Origin: Mycobacterium sp. E183
Lineage (GTDB): Bacteria > Actinomycetota > Actinomycetes > Mycobacteriales > Mycobacteriaceae
DNA: 40,695 nucleotides
NCBI RefSeq assembly: GCF_001667735.1
Contig: NZ_LZJN01000181.1
Coordinates: 1-40,695, forward strand
Direction: 5' to 3'
A model generated the notes under the pieces. The model was not told the origin of the DNA and made no database searches. It was given only the letters and a program-made list of their open reading frames with translations. Shown here piece after piece: positions 15,730 to 23,674 of this stretch. A program made the position numbers and the translations under genes. Numbering within the stretch: the stretch's first letter is position 1; each line of letters opens with the position of its first letter.

Positions 15730-16227
15730 ATGAGCCGTTTTGAATCCGGACGTTCCGCACCCGGCCAGGAGTCGGTGTGGGAGTACCCACGCCCGCCCAG
15801 AGTCGAGCCGTTCACCGGTCCCATCACCGTCGAGTTGGGTGGGGAAGTCATCGCTTCCACCCGGCGGGCCTGGCGGGTGCTCGAGACGAGTCATCCACCG
15901 ACCTATTACCTCCCGCGCGAGGCTTTCGCCGACGGCGCGCTGCGCCGGGCGTCCGGGAGCTCGTGGTGTGAATGGAAAGGCAGGGCAACCTATTACGACC
16001 TGCTCGCCGGCGGGGTCGTGGCCCCGAAATCCGCGTGGAGTTATTTGAGTCCGGCGCCGGGATTCGAAGCTATCGCCGGGGCGGTCGCGGTGATGGCCGC
16101 CAACGTCGACCGCTGCACGGTCAATGGAGAGGTCGTCCTGCCCCAACCAGGCGGTTTCTACGGCGGCTGGATCACCAGCTGGGTGACCGGGCCGTTCAAA
16201 GGGGTTCCGGGCTCGACGGGTTGGTGA
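15730..16227 (+). CDS. DUF427 domain protein
   Basis: 165 aa from ATG 15730; an upstream in-frame start at 15676 would add 18 unlike residues. DUF427 is a small beta-barrel family of unknown biochemistry common in actinobacteria. Recognisable elements are VELGGEVIASTRRAWRVLETSHPPTYYLPREA, the W-C-E-W-K-G-R-A-T-Y-Y box (about 76-86), and SAWSYLSPAPGFEAIAG. The C-terminus ends in GFYGGWITSWVTGPFKG, as in many homologues. It converges with the GNAT gene, 7 bp from stop to stop. Confidence 0.88.
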   Translation: MSRFESGRSAPGQESVWEYPRPPRVEPFTGPITVELGGEVIASTRRAWRVLETSHPPTYYLPREAFADGALRRASGSSWCEWKGRATYYDLLAGGVVAPKSAWSYLSPAPGFEAIAGAVAVMAANVDRCTVNGEVVLPQPGGFYGGWITSWVTGPFKGVPGSTGW

Positions 16228-16234
16228 TGCGCCG

Positions 16235-16759
16235 CTACACCGGCTCGAGTCGATAACGCACCAGTCGCGCCGGTTCATCACCGAAATGCTCTGTGCGGCA
16301 AGCCCCATCGAGCCGCCAGCCGCCTCGTTGGTAGAACCGGCGGGCGCGGGCGTTGGCGTCCAGCACCCATAACACGGCCCCGGTCACGCCGATCGCCCGC
16401 AGCCGGTACCGGGCCGCCCCCAGCAACAGGGTGCCCACCCCCGCACCCGCGTGCGCCGGGTCGACGTAAAGAGCCATCAGCTCACCGAAGTTCGGCAACG
16501 CCGCGTCGCGACACAGGCCCGCGGTGGCGAAGCCGCGAATCGCGGGGCCGTCGACGGCGACCAAGGTGGAGGGCATTCGCAACCCCACGCGGCCGAAGGC
16601 GTACCGATCGACCACCGCCTCCGGGGTCAGACTGTCCAGGTACTCGTCGGCGACGAGACCGCGGTACGCCGACCGCCACGACCGCACGTGCAGGCGGGCC
16701 ACCTCGTCGGCATCGGCGGGGACCGCCGCGCGCACCTCGATCACCGGTGCAGTATCCAC
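16235..16759 (-). CDS. GNAT-family N-acetyltransferase
   Basis: 174 aa. The fold is clear: an N-terminal VRAAVPADADEVARLHVRSWRSAYRGL segment, FGELMALYVDPAHAGAGVGTLLL, where motif A for acetyl-CoA pyrophosphate binding reads HAGAGVG, and a C-terminal LWVLDANARARRFYQRGGWR (motif B with the usual Tyr). The substrate cannot be deduced. It stands alone on the minus strand between DUF427 and SDR genes and diverges from the SDR gene across 81 bp. Confidence 0.9.
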   Translation of the reverse strand: MDTAPVIEVRAAVPADADEVARLHVRSWRSAYRGLVADEYLDSLTPEAVVDRYAFGRVGLRMPSTLVAVDGPAIRGFATAGLCRDAALPNFGELMALYVDPAHAGAGVGTLLLGAARYRLRAIGVTGAVLWVLDANARARRFYQRGGWRLDGACRTEHFGDEPARLVRYRLEPV

Positions 16760-16840
16760 GGTTGTTGCGCAGCCCGACGCCGAGTGCTGTGCTTACCGGG
16801 TCGCCTGTTGACACCCGTCAAGAATTCGGAGGGTAGGGAA

Positions 16841-17689
16841 ATGGCAGACACGGCATCGGTCGGGTTGAAGGTTCGCGGCAAGGTCATCGTCATCACCGGC
16901 GGCGCCCGGGGCATCGGGCTGGCCACCGCCACCGCGTTGCACAATCTGGGTGCCAAGGTGGCGATCGGCGACGTCGACGAGGTCCGGGTGAAGGAATCCG
17001 GCGCCGCGCTCGGCCTGGACGTGTACGGCAAACTCGACGTCACCGACCCGCACTCGTTCTCCGATTTCCTGGACGAGGTCGAGCGCCAGCTCGGCCCGGT
17101 CGACGTGCTGGTCAACAACGCCGGCATCATGCCGCTCGGCCGGATCGTGGACGAGCCGGACGCCGTCACCCGGCGCGTCCTCGACATCAACGTCTACGGC
17201 GTGATCCTGGGCAGCAAACTGGCAGCCCAGCGCATGGTGCCCCGCGGATCCGGCCACGTCATCAACATCGCCTCGCTCGCCGGCGAGACCTACATCGCCG
17301 GGGCGGCCACCTACTGCGCAAGCAAGCACGCGGTGATCGGGTTCACCGACGCCGCGCGGATCGAATACCGCAGCACGGGCGTGAAATTCTCGGTCGTCAT
17401 GCCGACGTTCGTGAACACCGAGCTGATCGCCGGCACGTCGGGGGCCAAGGGCATCAAGAACGCCGAGCCGGCCGACATCGCCGAGGCGATCGTCAACCTG
17501 GTGGCGCATCCCAGGCCGCGTGTGCGGGTCACCAAGACGGCCGGCGCGCTGATCGCCTCGCAGAAGTTCATGCCGCGCGCGCTGTCCGAGGGGCTCAACC
17601 GCGCGCTCGGCGGCGAGCACGTCTTCACCGACCACGTCGACGCCGAGCAGCGCAGGGCCTACGAGTCGCGCGCCCGCGGCGAAGAGTAG
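16841..17689 (+). CDS. Short-chain dehydrogenase/reductase (Rv1865c-type)
   Basis: 282 aa classical SDR. ATG 16841 follows a GGAGGG ribosome-binding site. NAD(P) binding: TGGARGIG (19-26); structural NNAG (92-95); catalytic S145, Y158 and K162 in NIASLAG and YCASK. D44 and D46 at the end of the second strand (AIGDVDE) suggest preference for NAD(H). A C-terminal tail beyond about 250 (FTDHVDAEQRRAYESRARGEE) is longer than the classical core and charged. Substrate unknown. The gene order next to Rv1863c and Rv1866 homologues supports orthology to Rv1865c. Confidence 0.92.
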   Translation: MADTASVGLKVRGKVIVITGGARGIGLATATALHNLGAKVAIGDVDEVRVKESGAALGLDVYGKLDVTDPHSFSDFLDEVERQLGPVDVLVNNAGIMPLGRIVDEPDAVTRRVLDINVYGVILGSKLAAQRMVPRGSGHVINIASLAGETYIAGAATYCASKHAVIGFTDAARIEYRSTGVKFSVVMPTFVNTELIAGTSGAKGIKNAEPADIAEAIVNLVAHPRPRVRVTKTAGALIASQKFMPRALSEGLNRALGGEHVFTDHVDAEQRRAYESRARGEE

Positions 17690-17745
17690 TCGGCGATGGC
17701 GACCGCGTCGGGCGCCGTTCACCGCAAGCGCGGACAATCGGCTGA

Positions 17746-20124
17746 GTGAGCCTAGAAACCCAGACAACCGCTCCCCTTGCCGACGACGAACTCGACCTGA
17801 TCAACGCGTATTGGCGCGCCGCCAATTACGTGTCCGTCGGGCAGATCTACCTGCTGGACAATCCCCTGCTGACCGAACCGCTCTCGCCCGAGCACGTCAA
17901 ACCGCGGCTGCTGGGGCACTGGGGCACCACCCCGGGCCTGAACCTGATCTACGCGCACCTCAACCGGATCATCCGCGACCGCGACGCCAGCATCATCTAC
18001 GTCACCGGGCCCGGCCACGGCGGCCCGGCGCTGGTCGCCAACGCCTACCTCGAGGGCACCTACAGCGAGGTGTACACCGGCATCGAGCAGGACGCCGAAG
18101 GGCTGCGAAAGCTCTTCCGGCAGTTCTCTTTTCCCGGCGGCATCCCCAGCCATGTCGCCGCCCAGACGCCCGGCTCCATCCACGAGGGCGGTGAACTCGG
18201 CTACGCGCTGGTGCATGCCTACGGCGCGGCCTTCGACAACCCGGATCTGGTCGTGGCCTGCGTGGTCGGGGACGGCGAGGCCGAAACCGGGCCACTGGCG
18301 GCCAGCTGGCATTCCAACAAGTTCCTCAACCCGGTCACCGACGGCGCGGTGTTGCCCATCCTGGCTCTCAACGGCTACAAGATCGCCAACCCGACGGTGC
18401 TGGCGCGCATCCCGCACGACGAACTCGAGGCGCTGCTACGTGGCTACGGCTACCGGCCCATCACGGTCGCCGGTGACGATCCGGCGAACGTCCATCAGCA
18501 GCTGGCCGCCGCCCTCGACGACGCCTTCGACGACATCGCGGCCATCCAGCGCGCGGCCCGCGCCGGCAACGGGACCGAGCGGCCCGTGTGGCCGATGATC
18601 GTGCTGCGCACCCCCAAGGGCTGGACGGGCCCGAAGGTGGTGGACGGCAAGAAGGTCGAGGGCACCTGGCGAGCGCACCAGGTCCCGCTGGCCGAGACGC
18701 ACGACAACCCTCAGCACCGCGCCCAGCTCGAGGAGTGGCTGCGCAGCTACCGGCCCGGGGAGCTATTCGACGACGACGGCAGGCTGCGCGCCGAGCTGCG
18801 CGCGCTGGCGCCCAGCGGTGACCGCCGGATGAGCGCCAACCCGCACGCCAACGGCGGACTGTTGCTGCACGACCTCGACCTGCCGGACTTCCGCGACTAC
18901 GCGGTCGCGGTGCCGCGGCCCGCCGCCACGACGCACGAGGCGACCCGGGTGCTCGGCACCTTCCTGCGGGACGTGATCGCCCGCAACTCCGACCGGTTCC
19001 GGCTGATGGGTCCCGACGAGACCGCGTCGAACCGGTTGGACGCCGTCTACGGGTCGACCGACAAGGTGTGGCTTTCGGAAATCGGGCCCGACGACGAGCA
19101 CCTCGCGCCCGACGGCCGGGTGATGGAGGTGCTCTCCGAGCACCTGTGCCAGGGCTGGCTGGAGGGCTACCTGCTGACCGGCCGGCACGGCCTGTTCAAC
19201 TGTTACGAGGCGTTCGTCCACATCGTCGACTCGATGCTGAACCAGCACGCGAAGTGGCTTGCCACCAGCCTGGAGCTGCCGTGGCGGCGGCCGATCGCGT
19301 CGCTGAACTACCTGCTCTCCTCGCACGTCTGGCGCCAGGACCACAACGGCGCGTCGCACCAGGACCCCGGCTTCATCGACCTGGTCGCCAACAAGCGGGC
19401 CGAGCTGACCCGGGTGTACCTGCCGCCGGACGGCAACACGCTGCTGTCGGTGACCGACCACTGCCTGCGCAGCCGCGACTACATCAACGTCATCGTCGCC
19501 GGCAAGCAGCCGGCGCTGGCCTACCTGGACATGGACCAGGCCGTCGCGCACTGCGCGCGCGGCGTGGGCATCTGGCCGTGGGCGAGCACCGCCACCGCCG
19601 AACCCGACGTCGTGCTGGCCTGCGCCGGCGACATCCCGACGCTGGAAACCCTGGCCGCGGCCGACATCCTGCGTCGCGAACTGCCCGAGCTCGCGGTCCG
19701 GGTGGTCAACGTCGTCGACCTGATGCGGCTGCAGCCGGATTCCGAGCACCCGCACGGCTTGCCGGACCGGGAGTTCGACGCGCTGTTCACGCGCGACAAG
19801 CCGGTGATCTTCGCCTACCACGGCTACCCGTGGCTAATCCACCGGCTCACCTACCGGCGCACCAACCACCCGCGCATCCACGTGCGTGGGTTCAAGGAGC
19901 GGGGCACCACGACGACACCGTTCGACATGGTGATGCTCAACGATCTGGACCGCTTCCACTTGGTTATCGACGTCATCGACCGGGTGGACGGGCTGGCCAG
20001 CAAGGCCGCGGTGCTGCGCCAGCGCATGGTCGACGCCCGGCTCGCGGCGCGCATCTACACCCGGGAGCACGGCGAGGACGACCCGCAGATCGCCAACTGG
20101 ACCTGGGAGGCGAGCGAGCAGTGA
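17746..20124 (+). CDS. xfp: Xylulose-5-phosphate/fructose-6-phosphate phosphoketolase
   Basis: 792 aa from GTG 17746, the normal length of the family. This thiamine-diphosphate enzyme splits xylulose 5-P (and often fructose 6-P) with phosphate into acetyl-P plus a glyceraldehyde- or erythrose-phosphate. Signature regions: GHWGTTPGLN (57-66), TGPGHGGP (87-94), SFPGGIPSH (128-136), and the ThDP/Mg motif GDGEAETG (175-182) followed by the distal Asn in ALNGYKIANP. Later MGPDETASNR and SSHVWRQDHNGASHQDPG are also conserved. No acetate kinase or phosphotransacetylase gene lies nearby, so acetyl-P must be used by enzymes encoded elsewhere. A nested hairpin at 20156-20199 follows. It occupies the slot between Rv1865c- and Rv1863c-like genes. 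Confidence 0.96.
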   Translation: MSLETQTTAPLADDELDLINAYWRAANYVSVGQIYLLDNPLLTEPLSPEHVKPRLLGHWGTTPGLNLIYAHLNRIIRDRDASIIYVTGPGHGGPALVANAYLEGTYSEVYTGIEQDAEGLRKLFRQFSFPGGIPSHVAAQTPGSIHEGGELGYALVHAYGAAFDNPDLVVACVVGDGEAETGPLAASWHSNKFLNPVTDGAVLPILALNGYKIANPTVLARIPHDELEALLRGYGYRPITVAGDDPANVHQQLAAALDDAFDDIAAIQRAARAGNGTERPVWPMIVLRTPKGWTGPKVVDGKKVEGTWRAHQVPLAETHDNPQHRAQLEEWLRSYRPGELFDDDGRLRAELRALAPSGDRRMSANPHANGGLLLHDLDLPDFRDYAVAVPRPAATTHEATRVLGTFLRDVIARNSDRFRLMGPDETASNRLDAVYGSTDKVWLSEIGPDDEHLAPDGRVMEVLSEHLCQGWLEGYLLTGRHGLFNCYEAFVHIVDSMLNQHAKWLATSLELPWRRPIASLNYLLSSHVWRQDHNGASHQDPGFIDLVANKRAELTRVYLPPDGNTLLSVTDHCLRSRDYINVIVAGKQPALAYLDMDQAVAHCARGVGIWPWASTATAEPDVVLACAGDIPTLETLAAADILRRELPELAVRVVNVVDLMRLQPDSEHPHGLPDREFDALFTRDKPVIFAYHGYPWLIHRLTYRRTNHPRIHVRGFKERGTTTTPFDMVMLNDLDRFHLVIDVIDRVDGLASKAAVLRQRMVDARLAARIYTREHGEDDPQIANWTWEASEQ

Positions 20125-20155
20125 TGGGAGCGAGGCGGACATGCGCGCCGAGATT

Positions 20156-20199
20156 GCCGTCACGGTCGCGCCCCGGGCGCCGACCACAACCGTGACGGC
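20156..20199 (+). terminator. Nested hairpin after the phosphoketolase gene
   Basis: GCCGTCACGGT (20156-20166) pairs perfectly with ACCGTGACGGC (20189-20199); inside the 22-base loop GCGCC (20168-20172) can pair with GGCGC (20176-20180). It begins 31 bases after the stop and ends 47 bases before the next ATG. It is probably a terminator, though it could also be a member of a dispersed mycobacterial intergenic repeat family. Confidence 0.55.
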
Positions 20200-20246
20200 C
20201 ATCTCGTTGGAGTCACGCCGCCGCGGCTCACCGGTAAACTGGCCAA

Positions 20247-21008
20247 ATGCCCGAGGCGCCCGCCATCGCTGACACCCACCCGGTGCTCGCGCAGCTGTCG
20301 GCGCTGCACAGGGTCCGGATCCACCTCGACATCGCCGTCGTCGTGCTCGTGCTGGTGCTGACCAACCTGGTCGCCCACTTCACCACCCCCTGGGCCGGCA
20401 TCTGCGTCGTTCCCGCCGCCGCCGTCGGCCTGGTGTTCCTGATGCGCGCCAACGGTCTGGAGTGGGCCGATTTGGGTCTGGGGCGCGAACACTGGAAATC
20501 GGGGTTGGGCTATGCCGTGGCCGCGGTGCTGGTCGTGGCGTCGGTGATAGCTGTCGGGGTGCTGCTGCCGATGACCCGGCCGATGTTCCTCAACCACCGC
20601 TACGCAACGGTCTCCGGCGCGCTGATCGCATCGATGGTGATCATCCCGCTGCAAACCGTGATCCCGGAGGAGCTGGCATTTCGGGGCGTGCTGCACGGCG
20701 CGCTGCACCGGGCCTGGGGCTTCCGCGGGGTCGCGTTGGCGGGTTCGCTGCTGTTCGGCCTGTGGCACGTCGCGACGTCGCTGGGGCTGACCAGCAGCAA
20801 CGTCGGCTTCACCCGGCTGTTCGGCGGCGGCGTCGTGGGGATGCTGGCGGGTGTCACCGGCGCGGTGCTGGCCACCGGTGCGGCCGGCTTCGTCTTCAGC
20901 TGGCTCCGCCGGCGCAGTGGCAGCCTGATCGCGCCGATCGCGTTGCACTGGTCGCTGAACGGGCTTGGGGCGCTGGCCGCCGCCCTGGTGTGGCATCTGA
21001 CCAGCTGA
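20247..21008 (+). CDS. CPBP-family intramembrane metalloprotease (Rv1863c-type)
   Basis: 253 aa polytopic membrane protein, with about seven or eight hydrophobic segments. The CAAX-protease/bacteriocin-processing (Rce1-like, ABI) signature is present: EELAFRG (EExxxR type, about 140-146) within VIPEELAFRGVLHGALHR, then FGLWHVA with the second catalytic His, and a final HWSLNGLG. These residues form the glutamate/histidine metal site of the family. Bacterial members have few known substrates. The convergent adhA gene ends 6 bp away. Confidence 0.9.
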   Translation: MPEAPAIADTHPVLAQLSALHRVRIHLDIAVVVLVLVLTNLVAHFTTPWAGICVVPAAAVGLVFLMRANGLEWADLGLGREHWKSGLGYAVAAVLVVASVIAVGVLLPMTRPMFLNHRYATVSGALIASMVIIPLQTVIPEELAFRGVLHGALHRAWGFRGVALAGSLLFGLWHVATSLGLTSSNVGFTRLFGGGVVGMLAGVTGAVLATGAAGFVFSWLRRRSGSLIAPIALHWSLNGLGALAAALVWHLTS

Positions 21009-21014
21009 GGGCGC

Positions 21015-22043
21015 TCACACCAGCAGCACCGCCGCGCCGGCGATGCGGCCCGCGCTGAGGTCGGCCAGCGCCCGATCCGCCTGGTCCAGCGGGTATTCCG
21101 GTGTGGTCACCTCGATGTGATGCTCGCCCGCGAAGTCGAGGAACGCCCGCGCGTCGGCCCGGGTGTTCGACGTGACCGAGCGGACCTGGCGCTCCTGAAA
21201 CAGGTGTCGCTGGTAATTCAGGACCGGGATGTCGGACAGGTGGATGCCGGCGATCGCGAGGGTGCCGCCGCGGTCCAGGGCCTCCAGCGCGGGCAGCACC
21301 AGCTCCCCGACCGGCGCGAACAGGATCGCCGCGTCGAGTGGCACCGGTGGCGGGTCGGCCGCTCCCTGCGCCGACGCCGCCCCGAGCTGCATGGCGAGCT
21401 CACGCGCCTCGGCTCCGCGGGTCATCACGTGCACCTCGGCGCCCTGCGCCAACGCGACCTGCGCGGTGATGTGGGCACTGCCGCCAAAGCCGTACAGCCC
21501 GAGCCGTCCGCCTGGCGGCAGGTCGGCACGAAGCAGGGAGCGGTAGCCGATGATGCCGGCGCACAGCAGCGGCGCGAGCTCGCTGTCGCTGTAACCGGCG
21601 GGCAGCGGATGCGCGAAAGCGGCGGGAACCGTGGCGAATTCGGCGTAACCACCATCGGCGTCCCAGCCGGTGTAGCGGGACTGCGGGCACAGGTTCTCGT
21701 CGCCGCGGCGGCAGTACTTGCACACCCCGCAGGTGTGGCGTAGCCAGGCGATGCCGACCCGGTCTCCCACCCGAAACTCGTCGCCCGCTTGCGCGCCCAT
21801 TTCCACGACCTCCCCGACCACCTCGTGGCCGGGCGTCACGTGGTCGCGATGCACGGGCAGGTCGCCCTCGGTGACGTGCAGGTCGGTGCGGCAGACGCCG
21901 CAGGCCCGGACGGCGACCAGCAAATCCGATGGCCCGGGGCGCGGCACCTCCGAGGCGACTTGCTCGAGCGGGGCGGTGTCCATGGGGCCGGGTTGACGCA
22001 CCCGCCATGCGCGCATGGCCGCGGTGGACAGCGGTGCAATCAT
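21015..22043 (-). CDS. adhA: Zinc-dependent alcohol dehydrogenase AdhA
   Basis: 342 aa medium-chain dehydrogenase. Catalytic zinc ligands: C51 (RACGVCRTD), H73-E74 in the GHE motif and a third Cys in APLLCAGIIGY. Structural zinc: C105, C108, C111 and C119 in HTCGVCKYCRRGDENLC. The cofactor loop reads GLYGFGGSAH. Gene order next to the Rv1861 and apa homologues matches adhA (Rv1862). An internal ATG at residue 10 (MRAWRVRQPGP) is an alternative start. It is the last gene of the minus-strand run, 49 bp after the small membrane protein gene. Physiological substrate not known from sequence. Confidence 0.92.
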   Translation of the reverse strand: MIAPLSTAAMRAWRVRQPGPMDTAPLEQVASEVPRPGPSDLLVAVRACGVCRTDLHVTEGDLPVHRDHVTPGHEVVGEVVEMGAQAGDEFRVGDRVGIAWLRHTCGVCKYCRRGDENLCPQSRYTGWDADGGYAEFATVPAAFAHPLPAGYSDSELAPLLCAGIIGYRSLLRADLPPGGRLGLYGFGGSAHITAQVALAQGAEVHVMTRGAEARELAMQLGAASAQGAADPPPVPLDAAILFAPVGELVLPALEALDRGGTLAIAGIHLSDIPVLNYQRHLFQERQVRSVTSNTRADARAFLDFAGEHHIEVTTPEYPLDQADRALADLSAGRIAGAAVLLV

Positions 22044-22092
22044 CCGTCAATCATGCCGCCAACCGCCACGGCCGCAACGGGTTGACTGGGGT

Positions 22093-22392
22093 CTACGTCC
22101 TGCGCACCATCCCGACGATCCAGAGCAGGATCAGCGACCCTAGCAGCGCGGTGAAGAAGGTGAAGATCAGGCCCCCGCCCGCGGTGTTGACGAAGAAGCT
22201 CAAAATGAAGCCGCCGATCAACGCGCCGATGATTCCGATCACGATGTCCATCAGGATCCCGGCGCCGCTGCCCCGGATGATCTTGCTGGCGAGCGCGCCG
22301 GCCAGACCGCCGATGATGATGTATCCGATGATGCCGACGCTCGTGAACGTGGTTGAGCGGGCCAGATATTCGGTAGCTGCCATGACGTCCAT
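22093..22392 (-). CDS. GlsB/YeaQ/YmgE-type small membrane protein (Rv1861-type)
   Basis: 99 aa with three hydrophobic stretches: VGIIGYIIIGGLAGALASKII, GILMDIVIGIIGALIGGFILSFF and LIFTFFTALLGSLILLWIVGM. The Gly-rich GGLAGALASKIIRGSGAGILMDIVIGIIGA pattern is the transglycosylase-associated (YeaQ/YmgE) family signature; the family name does not prove enzymatic activity and its members are often stress-induced. The ATG complement is at 22390-22392 with AAGGAG at 22404-22399. Competing hairpins just upstream (22407-22437) suggest leader control. Confidence 0.9.
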   Translation of the reverse strand: MDVMAATEYLARSTTFTSVGIIGYIIIGGLAGALASKIIRGSGAGILMDIVIGIIGALIGGFILSFFVNTAGGGLIFTFFTALLGSLILLWIVGMVRRT

Positions 22393-22406
22393 GCGGGTCT
22401 CCTTGC

Positions 22407-22437
22407 ATTCGCTGGCAAAGCCCAGCGAATTGCTGGG
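22407..22437 (-). promoter_or_regulatory. Two mutually exclusive hairpins next to the ribosome-binding site
   Basis: On the minus strand CCCAGC-AATTC-GCTGGG (22437-22421) and ATTCGCTGG-GCTTTG-CCAGCGAAT (22430-22407) share the middle arm, so only one can form at a time. The second, a perfect 9-bp stem, ends two bases before the AAGGAG that serves the 22392 start. The first may also act as a terminator for apa. The layout resembles a leader switch, but nothing shows what would trigger it. Confidence 0.4.
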
Positions 22438-22526
22438 CCGTCACTTCGGTATACCCGCTCCGCGTAACGAAAAAGGTCCGGATTCGGCGACGGTTCGCCC
22501 ATCATCCCGGCGCCCCGATCAGGGTG

Positions 22527-23567
22527 TCAGGTGGACTGCGTCCGCTGTGGTGCCGGCGCCGGGGTGGGGCTTACCTCCCCGGCCGGAGCCGGAGCGGGAG
22601 CCGGCGATGGCGCTCCCGGGGCCGCCGGGGCGGCGGGCGCAGGTTGGCCTCCGGGCGGAGGTGCCGCCGGTGCCGGCTGTGCGCCCGGAGCCGCCGGGGC
22701 TCCAGCGGCCGGCGCGGGCGGGCCCGCCCAGGGCTGGATCGACTCGGCCAGCGCCTTGGCCGCACCCTTGTCCACCGGGTCGTTGGCCGTGCCGAGCCAG
22801 ACCACGAACCAGCGTTGCGGCGGTCCGCCCGCGTTCGTCGCGGGCAGCCCGACCACGCCCGTCCAGATCTGGCCGTTGGGCTTGGAGGCGTCGCTGAACT
22901 TGACCTCGTAGTACGACGCGCTGCCCGTGATGCCGTTGGCGCCGGTGAGCGTGGTGGCTTCCTGGTTGATCCGGGTGCCCGGATACGGCAGGAAGAACTC
23001 ACCCATGTCCGAGCCGAGCCGCACGGCGGCCTTGGCGTTGTTGGCTTCCGCACTGGCGTAAAGCTTCTGGTCCAGGCGGCCCATCACGATGCGGGTGTCA
23101 TTGGCGACCGGTGGCGGCTGGTCGGGCAGCGGCGGCGGCCCCGTCGTCTTGCTCAACAGCGCCGAGCCGTAGTCGAGGTGGGAAGCGTCCGATTCCACCC
23201 AGCCGGGCGGAAGGACGTAGCTGAAACCGCCCACGGCGTTGGCGACCCGCCCGGCGTTCGGGTCGACGGGGGGCGGCGGCGGTGCGTTCGGGTCGACGGG
23301 CGGCGGCGGCGGCGCGTTCGGGTCGACCGGTGCCGGGGACGCGCCGGGCGCCGGGGCGGCCGGCGGCGGTGTGGTCGCGGGAGCCGCGGGGCCGGCTGCA
23401 GGAGGCGCCGTCGTTGTCGTCGGCGGGACCGGAGTCGGAACCTCCGGATCGGCGTTCGCGGCCCCCGGCAATGCGATCGTGACGGCGCTGGCACTGGTCA
23501 CTGTGGCTATCGCCAGCGTCGCCCACAGGCCTTTGCGACGTGTCGAGTTGGGATCCACCTGCTCCAT
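22527..23567 (-). CDS. apa: Alanine/proline-rich secreted antigen Apa (ModD, 45/47-kDa, fibronectin-attachment protein)
   Basis: 346 aa. The signal peptide opens MEQVDPNSTRRKG and ends ANA before DPEVP (about residue 40). A proline-rich N-terminal tail follows with tandem VDPNAPPPPP units. A globular core (about 105-265) contains GGFSYVLPPGWVESDASHLDYGSALLSKT, RLDQKLYASAEANNAKAAVRLGSDMGEFFLPYPGTRINQE and PNGQIWTGVVG. A long Pro/Ala tail ends PTPAPAPQRTQST. In M. tuberculosis this protein is O-mannosylated on Thr-rich stretches and binds fibronectin and host lectins. The Thr run TTTTAPP here is a likely glycosylation region. It lies just downstream of modC, as in M. tuberculosis. Confidence 0.97.
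   Translation of the reverse strand: MEQVDPNSTRRKGLWATLAIATVTSASAVTIALPGAANADPEVPTPVPPTTTTAPPAAGPAAPATTPPPAAPAPGASPAPVDPNAPPPPPVDPNAPPPPPVDPNAGRVANAVGGFSYVLPPGWVESDASHLDYGSALLSKTTGPPPLPDQPPPVANDTRIVMGRLDQKLYASAEANNAKAAVRLGSDMGEFFLPYPGTRINQEATTLTGANGITGSASYYEVKFSDASKPNGQIWTGVVGLPATNAGGPPQRWFVVWLGTANDPVDKGAAKALAESIQPWAGPPAPAAGAPAAPGAQPAPAAPPPGGQPAPAAPAAPGAPSPAPAPAPAGEVSPTPAPAPQRTQST
23254..23333 (-). repeat. Tandem 30-bp coding repeat in apa
   Basis: Two near-identical 30-bp units plus a partial third encode VDPNAPPPPP, VDPNAPPPPP and VDPNA. On the plus strand each unit begins GCGTTCGGGTCGAC. The units differ by only a few synonymous bases. Copy number may vary between strains. Confidence 0.7.
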
Positions 23568-23674
23568 GGCGACGAACCTACCGTGTTACCGCTGTGACGC
23601 AAGGAGCCTTGCGGACAATTGCAGCGTCGTTTTTCCGATGTTGCCGATGCGCGACCGGGCGCCCGATTGCACCC

